In this document: in pieces, positions 43,743 to 52,701 of the stretch
How the letters are laid out: each line of letters starts with the position of its first letter
How positions within the stretch are numbered: the first letter of the stretch is position 1
Origin: Robertmurraya_A mangrovi
Lineage (GTDB): Bacteria; Bacillota; Bacilli; Bacillales; Cytobacillaceae
Length of the DNA stretch: 64,000 nt
NCBI RefSeq assembly: GCF_034427655.1
Contig: NZ_JAXOFX010000002.1
Span: 420,681-484,680, forward strand
Direction: 5' to 3'
Notes under the pieces: generated by a model
Databases searched by the model: none
Told to the model about the DNA's origin: nothing
Seen by the model: only the letters and a program-made list of their open reading frames with translations
Position numbers and translations under genes: made by a program

Positions 43743-44629
43743 GTGAATACACATACCCTATTATTTTTGGATTAGTTATTGGAACAGCTACTAGGATTTA
43801 TATGTTAAGGTCTGACTACCGACAATATCCAACCTATCTTCATGGAAAAATTATTCACGTTGCTCTTGGTTTTATTGCTGCCGGTTTAGGAACAGTAGCA
43901 GTGCCTTCCATTTTAGAAGAGGAATTTACTGCTATAACCTTTTTAACACTTGCGGCTTCACAATTTCGCGAAGTAAGGAACATGGAGCGTAATACTCTGG
44001 CGGAATTGGATAATTTAGAGCTAGTTCCTAGGGGGAAAACTTATATTGAGGGGATAGCTGTTGCCTTTGAAAGTCGTAACTATCTAGTGATTTTTACGTC
44101 ATTAGTCAGTACTATGACCTATTTATTAGTAAATATATGGGTAGCTATTGTGGCTGCTATCGTGGCTGTTATTATCTCAAAATTATTAATGTCTGGTGGA
44201 AAAGTAGGAGACATCGTTGACATCGAATTCATTGAACCAAGGTTTGATGGTGCCGGGTTATATGTTGATAACATTTATATTATGAATATCGGCTTACCTG
44301 CAAGACAAGAGGAAGTACTAAGGTACGGGATGGGATTTGTCTTAAAACCAAAAAACTTCAACTCTAGATCAACCATTGCAAATTTAGGTCAAAGACAAGC
44401 CATTTTACATGATGTTTCAACCGCACTGGGGGTCTATAGAGACTCTGGGACACCAGCTTTAGTCCCTCTTGCCAAAAGGGACTTAGATGACGGAAGAATA
44501 GGTGTATTCGTCCTTCCACAAGAAAAAGATATAGATAAAGCATTAAAGATTATCTGTAATGTTCCTGTATTGGAAAATGCAATCAGAATGCCTTCAGAAC
44601 GGAACAAAAAGATGAAAGGAAGTTCATGA
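43739..44629 (+). CDS. seaA: YIEGIA-family membrane protein (SeaA/YphB)
   Basis: Integral membrane protein of sporulating Bacilli, linked in B. subtilis to spore envelope assembly. The eponymous KTYIEGIAVAFESRNYL motif is at about residues 100-115. Three to four hydrophobic segments (about 5-20, 38-58, 120-155) precede a soluble C-terminal domain (about 160-296). ATG overlaps the yphA stop (ATGA), and the next small gene overlaps its own stop, so three proteins are translated as a coupled set. Confidence 0.87.
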   Translation: MSEYTYPIIFGLVIGTATRIYMLRSDYRQYPTYLHGKIIHVALGFIAAGLGTVAVPSILEEEFTAITFLTLAASQFREVRNMERNTLAELDNLELVPRGKTYIEGIAVAFESRNYLVIFTSLVSTMTYLLVNIWVAIVAAIVAVIISKLLMSGGKVGDIVDIEFIEPRFDGAGLYVDNIYIMNIGLPARQEEVLRYGMGFVLKPKNFNSRSTIANLGQRQAILHDVSTALGVYRDSGTPALVPLAKRDLDDGRIGVFVLPQEKDIDKALKIICNVPVLENAIRMPSERNKKMKGSS

Positions 44630-44817
44630 TGTCCTCATTGAATAAATTTATCCTTGCTGTCATAACAACAAATCCAAAGAAGGTACCAAGTGGGGCGGCG
44701 GTTTTTCATTGTGATGATACAAAGGAAATGGAGCAAATCACAGCTAATTTAGAGGCGATATTAGACGGCATTGCCCATTCATTAACAGATGAAATGTATG
44801 TAATCGTCAAGCACTAG
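44626..44817 (+). CDS. Small partner protein of the YIEGIA protein (capping subunit family)
   Basis: 63 residues, soluble. The ATG overlaps the seaA stop codon; a second ATG at 44629 fits the GAAAGGAAG site slightly better. The sequence (FILAVITTNPKKVPSGAAVFHCDD ... LTDEMYVIVKH) looks like a compact alpha-beta fold. It matches what I recall as the 'capping complex subunit for YIEGIA' family, always encoded next to the YIEGIA protein. Its role is inferred from the neighbour only. Confidence 0.75.
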   Translation: MMSSLNKFILAVITTNPKKVPSGAAVFHCDDTKEMEQITANLEAILDGIAHSLTDEMYVIVKH

Positions 44818-44878
44818 AAAATAGCTGCCAATGTTTTCATTGCGAGGAAGAATCCTCTTTGATAATATAATGAGGTTA

Positions 44879-44907
44879 GACCCTTCTACGAAAAGAAGGG
44901 TTTATTT
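44879..44907 (+). terminator. Terminator after the seaA operon
   Basis: ACCCTTCT and AGAAGGGT arms, loop of six, then TTATTTTA. Confidence 0.75.
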
Positions 44908-45011
44908 TACTAATGGAATTGTTTTTATTGTATAAAGGGTCAAACAAAAGAAACTCTTTTCTACATAAAATTTAAATGACAAAGCCTGAAAAACCGAAAG
45001 GAATGATATAT

Positions 45012-46322
45012 GTGGTAAAACCAGTTTTAGCCATCGTTGGTCGTCCGAATGTGGGTAAATCAACCATTTTCAATCGTATAGTTGGAGAACGTGTATCCAT
45101 TGTAGAAGATATACCAGGAGTAACGAGAGACCGTATCTACGGTTCAGCAGAATGGCTAACACATGATTTCAATATTATTGATACGGGCGGTATTGATATT
45201 GGAGATGAACCATTTTTAGAACAAATTCGCCAACAAGCAGAAATTGCCATTAATGAAGCAGATGTCATCATTTTTCTAACAAATGGAAGAGAAGGTGTAA
45301 CCGCTGCAGATGAAGAAGTAGCAAAAATCCTTTATAAAGCGAAAAAGCCTGTTGTGTTAGGGGTAAATAAAATTGATAACCCTGATATGAGGGATCAAAT
45401 TTATGATTTTTATGCTCTAGGATTTGGTGAACCGTTCCCAATCTCAGGTTCTCATGGTCTTGGACTTGGAGATTTATTGGATGAAGCAGCGAAACATTTT
45501 CCTAAACATGAGGAAAATCAGTACGAGGATGATGTCATTAAATTTTCACTTATTGGTCGACCTAATGTTGGAAAATCATCATTAGTTAATGCTATTCTTG
45601 GGGAAGAGCGTGTTATTGTTAGTAATATTGCGGGAACCACTAGAGACGCTATTGACTCTCTTGTCTCGATTAATGGGGACAAATATGTCATCATTGATAC
45701 AGCAGGTATGAGGAAAAAAGGGAAAGTGTATGAAACGACAGAAAAATATAGTGTCCTACGTGCTTTAAGAGCAATTGAGCGTTCAGATGTTGTCTTAGTC
45801 GTTTTAGACGCTGAAGAAGGTATTATTGAGCAAGATAAACATATTGCCGGTTATGCTCATGAAGCGGGACGAGCTGTTATTATTGTTGTTAATAAATGGG
45901 ATGCTGTTGATAAAGACGAAAAGACGATGAAGGAATATGAAGAAAAAATTAGAAGTCATTTTCAATTCTTAGATTATGCACCGATCGTCTTTTTATCTGC
46001 TAAAACTAAAAAACGTATCCATACATTAACGCCAATGATTAACATGGCAAGTGAAAACCATTCGATGCGAGTTGAAACAAGTGTATTAAATGACATTATT
46101 ATGGACGCTGTGGCTATGAATCCAACACCGACAGATAATGGTAAACGATTAAAAATTTACTATACCACTCAAGTTTCAGTAAAGCCACCTACATTTGTTG
46201 TGTTTGTTAATGACCCAGAACTATTGCACTTCTCTTATAAACGCTTCTTAGAAAACAGAATAAGGGATGCTTTTGGTTTTGAAGGTACACCAATCAAGAT
46301 CTTTGCTAGAGAAAGAAAATAA
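45012..46322 (+). CDS. der: Ribosome biogenesis GTPase Der (EngA)
   Basis: Essential double GTPase needed for 50S ribosome assembly. Two complete G domains, each starting GRPNVGKS (about residues 10 and 182), with DTGG/DTAG switch motifs and NKID/NKWD specificity motifs, then the KH-like C-terminal domain (KIYYTTQVSVKPPTFVVFVND). GTG 45012 is preferred: AAAGGA lies nine bases upstream and the length becomes 436, equal to the B. subtilis protein. ATG 44976 would add 12 unusual residues. Confidence 0.95.
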   Translation: MVKPVLAIVGRPNVGKSTIFNRIVGERVSIVEDIPGVTRDRIYGSAEWLTHDFNIIDTGGIDIGDEPFLEQIRQQAEIAINEADVIIFLTNGREGVTAADEEVAKILYKAKKPVVLGVNKIDNPDMRDQIYDFYALGFGEPFPISGSHGLGLGDLLDEAAKHFPKHEENQYEDDVIKFSLIGRPNVGKSSLVNAILGEERVIVSNIAGTTRDAIDSLVSINGDKYVIIDTAGMRKKGKVYETTEKYSVLRALRAIERSDVVLVVLDAEEGIIEQDKHIAGYAHEAGRAVIIVVNKWDAVDKDEKTMKEYEEKIRSHFQFLDYAPIVFLSAKTKKRIHTLTPMINMASENHSMRVETSVLNDIIMDAVAMNPTPTDNGKRLKIYYTTQVSVKPPTFVVFVNDPELLHFSYKRFLENRIRDAFGFEGTPIKIFARERK

Positions 46323-46396
46323 GAGGCTGTTTCATGTTGTTGTTAGTAATAACAATAGATATGTAAGTAGTCAATAAGGTTAAAGGTTGTGATTAA

Positions 46397-47443
46397 ATGG
46401 AACAAATTAGAGAAAAAGTAGCTGTTGTGGGAGCTGGAAGTTGGGGGACTGCGTTAGCTTTAGTCCTTGCAGATAACGGTCATGAAGTACGTCTTTGGGG
46501 ACATAATCCTTCTCAAATAGATGAAATTAATCAAAATCATACCAATACAAAATACTTAGGTGACGTTATTTTACCTGAGGGCATTATCGGTTACTCCTCT
46601 TTAGAGGAAGCTTTAGTAGGAATTGATACGATTATTTTAGCTGTTCCTACTAAGGCAATTAGAGAGGTATTAAACAAGATTACAACTGTGCATAAACATC
46701 CTCTGACAGTTGTTCATGTTAGTAAAGGAATTGAACCGGATACGTTCCTTCGAATCTCAGAAATGATTGAAGAGGAAATGCCTGAAGAGTTGCTAAAAGA
46801 TGTTGTTGTTTTGTCTGGCCCAAGTCACGCTGAAGAAGTTAGTCTGAGACACCCAACAACCGTTACGGCCTCTTCAAAGCGAATGGAAGCAGCTGAGAAG
46901 ATTCAAGATATATTTATCAATAATAACTTTAGAGTTTACACAAACCCTGATATTGTAGGGGTAGAAATCGGTGGTGCACTTAAGAATATTATTGCTCTTG
47001 CTGCCGGAATTACGGATGGTCTTGGGTATGGAGATAATGCAAAAGCAGCCTTAATTACACGTGGATTAACCGAAATTGCTCGACTTGGAACCAAAATGGG
47101 TGCAAGTCCATTAACCTTCTCTGGTTTAACTGGGATAGGTGACCTTATTGTAACATGTACAAGCGTCCACTCTCGAAATTGGAGAGCTGGTAATTTATTA
47201 GGTAAAGGCCATAATCTTCAAGAAGTATTGGATAATATGGGGATGGTTGTTGAAGGTGTTAGAACAACAAAAGCCGCATACCAATTAGCACAAAAATATG
47301 AAGTAAGAATGCCAATCACAACAGCCCTTTATAATGTACTGTTTAATAATGCTAGTCCTAAAGACGAAGTAGATAAGCTCATGGCTCGTGTGAAGACGCA
47401 TGAGATGGAAGACTTAACAAATGTGTTAGGTGAAAAAGATTGA
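46397..47443 (+). CDS. gpsA: Glycerol-3-phosphate dehydrogenase [NAD(P)+]
   Basis: Makes sn-glycerol 3-phosphate for phospholipids by reducing dihydroxyacetone phosphate. NAD motif VVGAGSWGTALALVLADNGH at the N-terminus; catalytic Lys in VSKGIEPDT (about 108) and EIGGALKNIIALAAGITDGLGYGDNAKAALITRG (about 192); GLTGIGDLIVTCTS follows. 348 residues is usual. The gene follows der as in B. subtilis. Ribosome site AAAGGTTGTG. Confidence 0.96.
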   Translation: MEQIREKVAVVGAGSWGTALALVLADNGHEVRLWGHNPSQIDEINQNHTNTKYLGDVILPEGIIGYSSLEEALVGIDTIILAVPTKAIREVLNKITTVHKHPLTVVHVSKGIEPDTFLRISEMIEEEMPEELLKDVVVLSGPSHAEEVSLRHPTTVTASSKRMEAAEKIQDIFINNNFRVYTNPDIVGVEIGGALKNIIALAAGITDGLGYGDNAKAALITRGLTEIARLGTKMGASPLTFSGLTGIGDLIVTCTSVHSRNWRAGNLLGKGHNLQEVLDNMGMVVEGVRTTKAAYQLAQKYEVRMPITTALYNVLFNNASPKDEVDKLMARVKTHEMEDLTNVLGEKD

Positions 47444-47559
47444 TGAATAATATTCTTAAAATATAGGCAAACGAGGATGCGAAACGTATGCATTTAGCAT
47501 AAGATGCTACGAAGCAAACTGGTGAAATGAACAGGGTGAATGGAGTATTTAGTCATTCG

Positions 47560-47604
47560 GACTAAAGTAAGGAGCTTGCCCCTTCTTTACTTTAGTCTTT
47601 TTTT
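47560..47604 (+). terminator. Terminator after gpsA
   Basis: GACTAAAGTAA with TTACTTTAGTC, further inner pairing (GGAG/CTTC), then T7. Confidence 0.9.
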
Positions 47605-47720
47605 CGTTTTCCTATATAATGGTGACCATAAATCTATATAATTTATGGTTATTTTAAAAAATCGAATAAAAATTCATCCTACTATGGTATAATACTTTTC
47701 GGAAAAAGGAGAGGATGTAC

Positions 47721-47924
47721 ATGTCACCAGCAATGTTAAAAATGTGGGTTTCATTAGGTGCAATGGGATTTATGTTTATTTCTATAATCATGATTTATCT
47801 TAGCCGTTTTAAAATAAAAAACGGTGTATTAAAATTTATATCCGCTTTATTAGCTTATAGTTTTATGATTGTTTCTGGAATCGTGATTTTCTTTGTCGTA
47901 TTTAGTGGACCCACTAATGAATAG
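47721..47924 (+). CDS. yphE: YphE (DUF2768), small two-span membrane protein
   Basis: 67 residues with two hydrophobic segments (about 8-27 and 37-60) and a short polar end. The second ATG (47721) is used since AAAGGAGAGG at 47706-47713 is seven bases before it; the first ATG at 47715 is too close. It lies between gpsA and yphF as in B. subtilis. Function unknown; probably expressed in sporulation. Confidence 0.85.
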   Translation: MSPAMLKMWVSLGAMGFMFISIIMIYLSRFKIKNGVLKFISALLAYSFMIVSGIVIFFVVFSGPTNE

Positions 47925-47955
47925 CCTAAACTACATACATTAAGGGTTGATAAGA

Positions 47956-48669
47956 ATGAAAAATAAATTTTACCTTTTATTAATTTTTATAATTGCTACG
48001 ACCATTTTATCTGGATGTATGTATCCTGAAGAAAAAATGGCTCAAAATCAGACACCCTATAAGGACCAGGTAGATGCGGTTCAAAATGCAATCAAGCAGT
48101 ATCAAGAGGATAATGGGGGGCTCCTACCTATTAAAACAAGGGACATGGAAACTCCTATTTATCAAAAGTACCCAATCGAATTCAAGAAAATTGTCCCTAA
48201 GTATTTAGCTGATCATCCTGGTAATTCATTTGAATCTGGCGGAATCTTTCAATATGTTTTAGTAGATGTAGAAAATAACCCGACAGTCAAATTGTTTGAT
48301 CTTCGTATTTCAGAGACGATTAGGGAAATAAAAATACGCCTGAAAATGCAGGAGTATCCGCCATTTAAAGAGAGAATTGCGGGTAATGTTTATACATTAG
48401 ATTTTAAAAAACTGGGCTATAAGGAAGATCCATATGTGGTCAGCCCCTTCACCAATCAAAACCTTCCCTTTGTCATTAGTGGAGATGCAGAAATCTATGT
48501 AGACTACCGAAGTGATTTATACCAGGTCATGCAAAAGGAAAAACATAACTATCAACCTGGAGAAGATATGAGGGATATCCTTGTAACTAATTCAATGTTC
48601 GTACCAGCCTATTCTCTCCCTTATACGATTGATGAAAAAACAGAAGAACCAATCTTTTTAACAAAATAG
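47956..48669 (+). CDS. yphF: YphF lipoprotein
   Basis: Signal peptide with lipobox LSGC (Cys21), so the protein is lipid-anchored outside the membrane. The mature part (about 215 residues) has no catalytic motif I can name; MKAQNQT-like start followed by DQVDAVQNAIKQYQEDNGGLLPIKT resembles pilin-like or ABC-3945-type helices. ATG 47956 has AAGGG nine bases upstream. Same place in B. subtilis, immediately before spoIVA. Function unknown. Confidence 0.87.
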   Translation: MKNKFYLLLIFIIATTILSGCMYPEEKMAQNQTPYKDQVDAVQNAIKQYQEDNGGLLPIKTRDMETPIYQKYPIEFKKIVPKYLADHPGNSFESGGIFQYVLVDVENNPTVKLFDLRISETIREIKIRLKMQEYPPFKERIAGNVYTLDFKKLGYKEDPYVVSPFTNQNLPFVISGDAEIYVDYRSDLYQVMQKEKHNYQPGEDMRDILVTNSMFVPAYSLPYTIDEKTEEPIFLTK

Positions 48670-48672
48670 TCA

Positions 48673-48716
48673 TAACCCTTCACCTACTAAAATACATTGT
48701 AGGAGAAGGGTTTTTT
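48673..48716 (+). terminator. Terminator after yphF
   Basis: AACCCTTCACCTAC and GTAGGAGAAGGGTT (one mismatch), loop of eleven, then T6. Confidence 0.88.
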
Positions 48717-48879
48717 GTTTGTTTTTACACCCGATAAAATAGTAGGCATTAATAAGGGGGTAAAAAAATTTAGAAAAACTGTCATAAGCGAGTAGGACAA
48801 CATCATAAACATATAGTGTCTATACAATAAAACTATTAGGATATATATTATCCCACTAATGGATTCAGGAGGGGATCAC

Positions 48880-50358
48880 TTGGAAAAGGTAGATATTTTT
48901 AAAGATATTGCTGAGAGAACCGGCGGCGATATATATTTAGGAGTAGTTGGAGCAGTTCGAACAGGAAAATCAACTTTTATTAAGAAGTTTATGGAGCTAG
49001 TTGTTATACCAAACATGACTAGCGAGGCAGACCGAGCTCGAACACAAGATGAATTACCTCAAAGTGCAGCTGGTAGAACGATTATGACAACTGAACCTAA
49101 ATTTGTTCCGAACCAAGCGGCTTCTATACATGTAGGAGAAGGCTTAGATGTGAACATTAGATTAGTAGATTGTGTTGGATATACTGTACCTGGAGCGAAA
49201 GGGTACGAGGATGAAAATGGTCCTCGAATGATTAACACTCCTTGGTATGAAGAACCTATTCCGTTCCATGAGGCAGCGGAAATTGGTACTAGAAAAGTAA
49301 TTCAAGAGCACTCTACTATCGGTGTAGTGATTACTACAGATGGTACGATTGGAGAAATTCCTCGTTCTGATTATATCGAAGCAGAGCAAAGAGTTATTGA
49401 TGAGCTTAAAGAAGTTGGAAAACCATTTATCATGGTAATTAATAGCGTACAACCACATCATCCAAATACAGAAGCTCTAAGAAAAGATTTATCTGAAAAG
49501 TATGACATTCCTGTATTAGCTATGAGTGTTGAGAGCATGCGTGAAAATGATGTTATGAGTGTTATGCGTGAAGCTTTATACGAATTCCCTGTACTTGAAG
49601 TGAATGTAAATCTTCCAAGCTGGGTAATGGTATTAAGAGAAGATCACTGGCTTCGTGAAAACTACCAAGAGGCTGTGAAAGATACAGTGAAAGACATTAA
49701 ACGCCTACGTGATGTAGACCGCGTCGTTCACTTATTTAGTGATTACGAGTTTATCGACCGTGCTAGTCTTGCTGGAATTGAAATGGGGCAAGGGGTAGCA
49801 GAAATCGATTTATTCGCTCCAGACGACCTATACGATGATATTTTAAAAGAAATCGTTGGTGTGGAGATCCGTGGAAAAGACCATTTACTAGAGTTAATGC
49901 AAGACTTTGCTTACGCTAAACAAGAGTATGATCAAGTAGCAGACGCTCTTAAAATGGTTAAACAAACAGGATATGGAATTGCAGCTCCATCACTAGCAGA
50001 TATGAGCTTAGATGAGCCGGAAATCATCCGTCAAGGTGCACGTTTCGGAGTTCGTCTGAAAGCAGTTGCACCGTCTATCCATATGATTAAAGTAGATGTG
50101 GAATCAGAATTTGCTCCGATTATCGGAACAGAAAAGCAAAGTGAAGAATTGGTTCGCTACTTAATGCAAGATTTCGAAGACGACCCACTTTCAATCTGGA
50201 ATTCAGACATCTTCGGACGCAGCTTAAGCTCAATCGTACGCGAAGGCATTCAAGCAAAATTATCCCTAATGCCAGAAAACGCTCGATATAAACTAAAAGA
50301 AACCCTTGAGCGCATCATCAACGAAGGCTCAGGCGGACTAATTGCTATTATCCTATAG
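48880..50358 (+). CDS. spoIVA: Stage IV sporulation protein A, coat-basement ATPase
   Basis: Forms the ATP-driven polymer at the forespore surface on which the spore coat is built. Walker A GVVGAVRTGKSTFIKKF (about 24-40), then RLVDCVGYTVPGAKGYEDENG (about 95-115), and a highly conserved C-terminus ending RYKLKETLERIINEGSGGLIAIIL. TTG 48880 gives 492 residues and the family start MEKVDIFKDIAERTGGD; AGGAGGGG is about seven bases upstream. ATG 48859 would lie before that site. Identity to B. subtilis is very high over the whole length. Confidence 0.97.
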   Translation: MEKVDIFKDIAERTGGDIYLGVVGAVRTGKSTFIKKFMELVVIPNMTSEADRARTQDELPQSAAGRTIMTTEPKFVPNQAASIHVGEGLDVNIRLVDCVGYTVPGAKGYEDENGPRMINTPWYEEPIPFHEAAEIGTRKVIQEHSTIGVVITTDGTIGEIPRSDYIEAEQRVIDELKEVGKPFIMVINSVQPHHPNTEALRKDLSEKYDIPVLAMSVESMRENDVMSVMREALYEFPVLEVNVNLPSWVMVLREDHWLRENYQEAVKDTVKDIKRLRDVDRVVHLFSDYEFIDRASLAGIEMGQGVAEIDLFAPDDLYDDILKEIVGVEIRGKDHLLELMQDFAYAKQEYDQVADALKMVKQTGYGIAAPSLADMSLDEPEIIRQGARFGVRLKAVAPSIHMIKVDVESEFAPIIGTEKQSEELVRYLMQDFEDDPLSIWNSDIFGRSLSSIVREGIQAKLSLMPENARYKLKETLERIINEGSGGLIAIIL

Positions 50359-50362
50359 TTAT

Positions 50363-50388
50363 AAGACTCCAATTTTGGGGTCTTTTTT
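50363..50388 (+). terminator. Terminator after spoIVA
   Basis: AAGACTCC and GGGGTCTT arms (one G-T pair), loop AATTTT, then T6-8. Confidence 0.88.
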
Positions 50389-50435
50389 TTGTATTATCCG
50401 AAAATATTAATGTTTTTAACAACATTTGAAGCAGT

Positions 50436-50565
50436 GAGTGGATTGCAGCGGAAGGCACTTGACTCCTGGGGGATTAGCGTTACAGGCGAGACCCCACAGG
50501 AGCTTGCGACGAGGAGGCTCGACGAACGCCCCCGGAAAGCTAGTGCCTGGAGCGGAAAGGAACGG
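50436..50565 (+). repeat. Dispersed structured repeat, copy D
   Basis: Close relative of copy A. The 5' end is slightly altered (GAGTGGATTGCAGCGG) and the 3' end reads GGAGCGGAAAGGAAC followed by GGGCAAAAT, as in copy E. The outer arms GGCACTTG/CTAGTGCC pair with one mismatch, and AGCGTT pairs with AACGC(C/T). It lies between the spoIVA terminator and hbs. Confidence 0.85.
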
Positions 50566-50939
50566 GCAAAATCTATAATCTAAACCAGAATTCTATTGGA
50601 TAACAGCCTTTTAAAAAACATTAAGAATAATGTATAAGCAATTATTTTTTTACAAAAATGTTTCAAAAACATAAAGATTACCATTATTTTGCTGAATTTT
50701 TCTTGATAACAGCATATGATTATGATAATCTTTTATCAGAATTACTGATAATTTTAAAGAAAGCCTTATAAATAAAGGGTTTGAAGAGAAAAACATTTGA
50801 AATTTTCATTTTTATCATTTAATATAAGGCATGTCTAGAAAAAAGGCATAGCAACGTATAGAATTCAGTAATTTTGTTTACAAATGTAGATAAGACGTTG
50901 TTTTTGATGATTTATATATTTTGGGAGGAGGTGAAAGGC
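50566..50939. other. hbs upstream region with two adjacent palindromes
   Basis: GATTATGATAATC (50718-50730) is a perfect 6-1-6 palindrome, and TTATCAG/CTGATAA (50733-50751) is a perfect 7-5-7 palindrome. They abut and lie about 190 bases before hbs. Several TATAAT-like sequences occur but I cannot choose a promoter. GGGAGGAGGTGA (50923-50934) is a very strong ribosome site. Confidence 0.45.
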
Positions 50940-51212
50940 ATGAACAAGACAGAATTAATTAACGCAGTTGCTGAAGCTAGCGAGCTTTCTAAAAAGGACG
51001 CTACTAAAGCAGTTGATGCTGTTTTCGATGCAATCTTAGATGCTTTAAAAAATGGTGATAAGGTACAATTAATCGGATTCGGTAACTTTGAAGTACGTGA
51101 GCGCGCGGCTCGAAAAGGTCGTAACCCACAAACTGGAGAAGAAATCGAAATCTCTGCTAGTAAGGTTCCTGCTTTCAAACCAGGTAAAGCGCTTAAAGAT
51201 GCAGTGAAATAA
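50940..51212 (+). CDS. hbs: DNA-binding protein HU
   Basis: Small abundant histone-like protein that bends DNA. Exactly 90 residues from ATG 50940. The sequence MNKTELINAVAEASELSKKDATKAV is the HU N-terminus, GFGNFEVRERAARKGRNPQTGEE is the DNA-binding arm with the proline at its tip, and it ends PGKALKDAVK. The frame is open upstream but the ribosome site decides the start. It follows spoIVA as in B. subtilis. Confidence 0.97.
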   Translation: MNKTELINAVAEASELSKKDATKAVDAVFDAILDALKNGDKVQLIGFGNFEVRERAARKGRNPQTGEEIEISASKVPAFKPGKALKDAVK

Positions 51213-51244
51213 TTACATAAAAAGTACTTTAAGCTTATGATTGT

Positions 51245-51278
51245 AAAAAAAGACCACATTTATACGTGGTCTTTTTTT
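51245..51278 (+). terminator. Terminator after hbs
   Basis: AAAAAAAGACCAC and GTGGTCTTTTTTT, 13 paired bases. Confidence 0.92.
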
Positions 51279-51591
51279 GTGTCTAGCTAATCTAGTTTGT
51301 TTTAGATTTCTATGTTGAAATTTGACGCATTAACTGGATGATTTGAGTAATTCGTTACATACTATTTGTAAAAATGATTTGCCGTTATGAGAGCCTTCTA
51401 TTTTGCTTGTTTGAAAATGGTTGTGCTAATATTGGTATGATAGAGAGTAAATGTAGGAAAGAAGCTCATCCCTACTTGCCATTTTACATAAAATCTTAAA
51501 TTAATGTATAGCATGGGCTGATCAAGGCTCTTTTTCTTGAGGCTGTTTTCGCTCTCGAATACAACCCTATTTAATAATTGGAGGAAGCAGA
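51279..51591. other. hbs-folE intergenic region
   Basis: An extended -10 TGGTATGAT (51433-51441) is the best promoter candidate, with a leader of about 145 bases before folE. I looked for GAG/TAG repeats of a TRAP site and for a purine-type riboswitch and found neither. GGAGGAAG precedes the ATG. Confidence 0.45.
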
Positions 51592-52158
51592 ATGTCTAAC
51601 GTGAATCGTGCCCAAATAGAAGATGCAGTGCGCTTAATACTAGAAGCGATCGGTGAAGATCCTAATCGTGAAGGATTACTTGATACTCCTAAACGTGTAG
51701 CTAAAATGTATGAGGAAGTATTTTCAGGTTTAAATCAAGATCCAAAAGAATACTTCGAAACTGTTTTTGGTGAGGATCATGAAGAGCTTGTCCTAGTTAA
51801 AGATATCCAATTCCATTCAATGTGCGAACACCATTTAGTTCCTTTTTACGGTGTAGCACATGTTGCCTACATTCCTAGAAACGGAAGAGTTACAGGATTA
51901 AGTAAATTAGCTAGAGCTGTTGAGGCAGTTGCCAAAAGACCACAATTACAAGAACGTATCACATCCACTGTTGCTGATTCTATTATGGAAAAGTTAGAGC
52001 CACATGGAGTAATGGTTATAGTGGAAGCAGAGCACATGTGTATGACTATGCGTGGTGTAAAGAAACCGGGTGCTAAAACTGTTACTTCTGCAGTAAGAGG
52101 TAATCTTGCAAGTGATGCGAAAGCTCGTGCAGAAGTACTGTCACTAATTAAATATTAA
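51592..52158 (+). CDS. folE: GTP cyclohydrolase I FolE (MtrA)
   Basis: First enzyme of folate synthesis: GTP to 7,8-dihydroneopterin triphosphate. Zinc and active-site motifs: SMCEHHLVPFYGVAHVAYIP (about 75-95, Cys78, His81, His82), KLARAVEAVAKRPQLQERIT, and EAEHMCMTMRGVKKPG (about 145-160) with the second zinc Cys. 188 residues is usual. It is paired with mtrB as in the mtrAB operon of B. subtilis. Confidence 0.96.
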   Translation: MSNVNRAQIEDAVRLILEAIGEDPNREGLLDTPKRVAKMYEEVFSGLNQDPKEYFETVFGEDHEELVLVKDIQFHSMCEHHLVPFYGVAHVAYIPRNGRVTGLSKLARAVEAVAKRPQLQERITSTVADSIMEKLEPHGVMVIVEAEHMCMTMRGVKKPGAKTVTSAVRGNLASDAKARAEVLSLIKY

Positions 52159-52199
52159 GATATTTACCTACGTAACATACATGTGAACAGTAAAATATT

Positions 52200-52229
52200 A
52201 AAAGGCTGAAAGATTTCTTTTAGCCTTTT
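52200..52229 (+). terminator. Hairpin between folE and mtrB
   Basis: AAAAGGCTGAAAG with CTTTTAGCCTTTT, 13 pairs including one G-T, loop ATTT. Only U4 of the stem follows, so it may be a partial terminator or an RNA stabiliser. Confidence 0.55.
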
Positions 52230-52255
52230 ACATTATTAGATGGACGAGGTGTCTT

Positions 52256-52492
52256 ATGGAAAAAAAACAAACTCCTACTAGTGACTATATTGTAATTAAA
52301 GCTATTGAAGATGGAGTAAATGTGATTGGTTTAACAAGAGGTTCAGATACTAGATTCCATCATTCGGAGAAACTAGATAAAGGGGAAGTAATGATAGCTC
52401 AATTTACGGAACATACTTCGGCAATTAAAATTAGAGGGCAAGCTAGAATTGTTACATCTTACGGAGAAATTGAAAGCGAACAGAAAAAGTGA
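52256..52492 (+). CDS. mtrB: TRAP, trp RNA-binding attenuation protein
   Basis: Forms an 11-subunit ring that, with tryptophan, wraps GAG/UAG repeats of trp leader RNA and causes termination. 78 residues. The RNA-contacting residues known from B. subtilis TRAP (Lys37, Lys56, Arg58) correspond to Lys39, Lys58 and Arg60 here, and the Trp-pocket segments (LTRGSDTRFHHSEKLDKGE and EHTSAIKIRG) are intact. This is notable because no trp operon is present beside aroH. AGGTGTCTT precedes the ATG. Confidence 0.95.
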   Translation: MEKKQTPTSDYIVIKAIEDGVNVIGLTRGSDTRFHHSEKLDKGEVMIAQFTEHTSAIKIRGQARIVTSYGEIESEQKK

Positions 52493-52530
52493 CAATTAAA
52501 TGAAAACATGGCCCATTACAAGTTCTTTTA

Positions 52531-52539
52531 TGATATAAT
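52531..52539 (+). promoter_or_regulatory. Candidate extended -10 of hepS-menG-hepT
   Basis: TGATATAAT is an extended -10 sequence; no good -35 is seen. Two small hairpins follow in the leader (TGCCT/AGGCA at 52547-52566 and ACGTTCT/AGAACGT at 52597-52618, the latter followed by TTTATATTTTTT). Confidence 0.4.
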
Positions 52540-52701
52540 TGTCACTGCCTTTATAACTATAGGCATACTCAAGATTTTATAATATTTTACATATGCACGT
52601 TCTACATAGAGAGAACGTTTTATATTTTTTGAACTAGATATTTTTTCTAGTAAGCTTGATTTTACATATGAGGAAACTATAGGGATACAAGGGTGATAAT
52701 C

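Noticed and set aside
44976..45011. Upstream ATG for der adding 12 residues
   Set aside because: No ribosome site before it, the extension is unlike the family, and GTG 45012 gives the standard 436 residues.
50389..50583. 64-codon frame across repeat copy D
   Set aside because: It simply reads through the GC-rich repeat; similar chance frames occur across copies B (18738-18990) and E (60833-61163). No ribosome site or conserved protein.
51279..51591. Possible TRAP binding site or riboswitch before folE
   Set aside because: Only two or three scattered GAG/TAG triplets and no recognised aptamer pattern.
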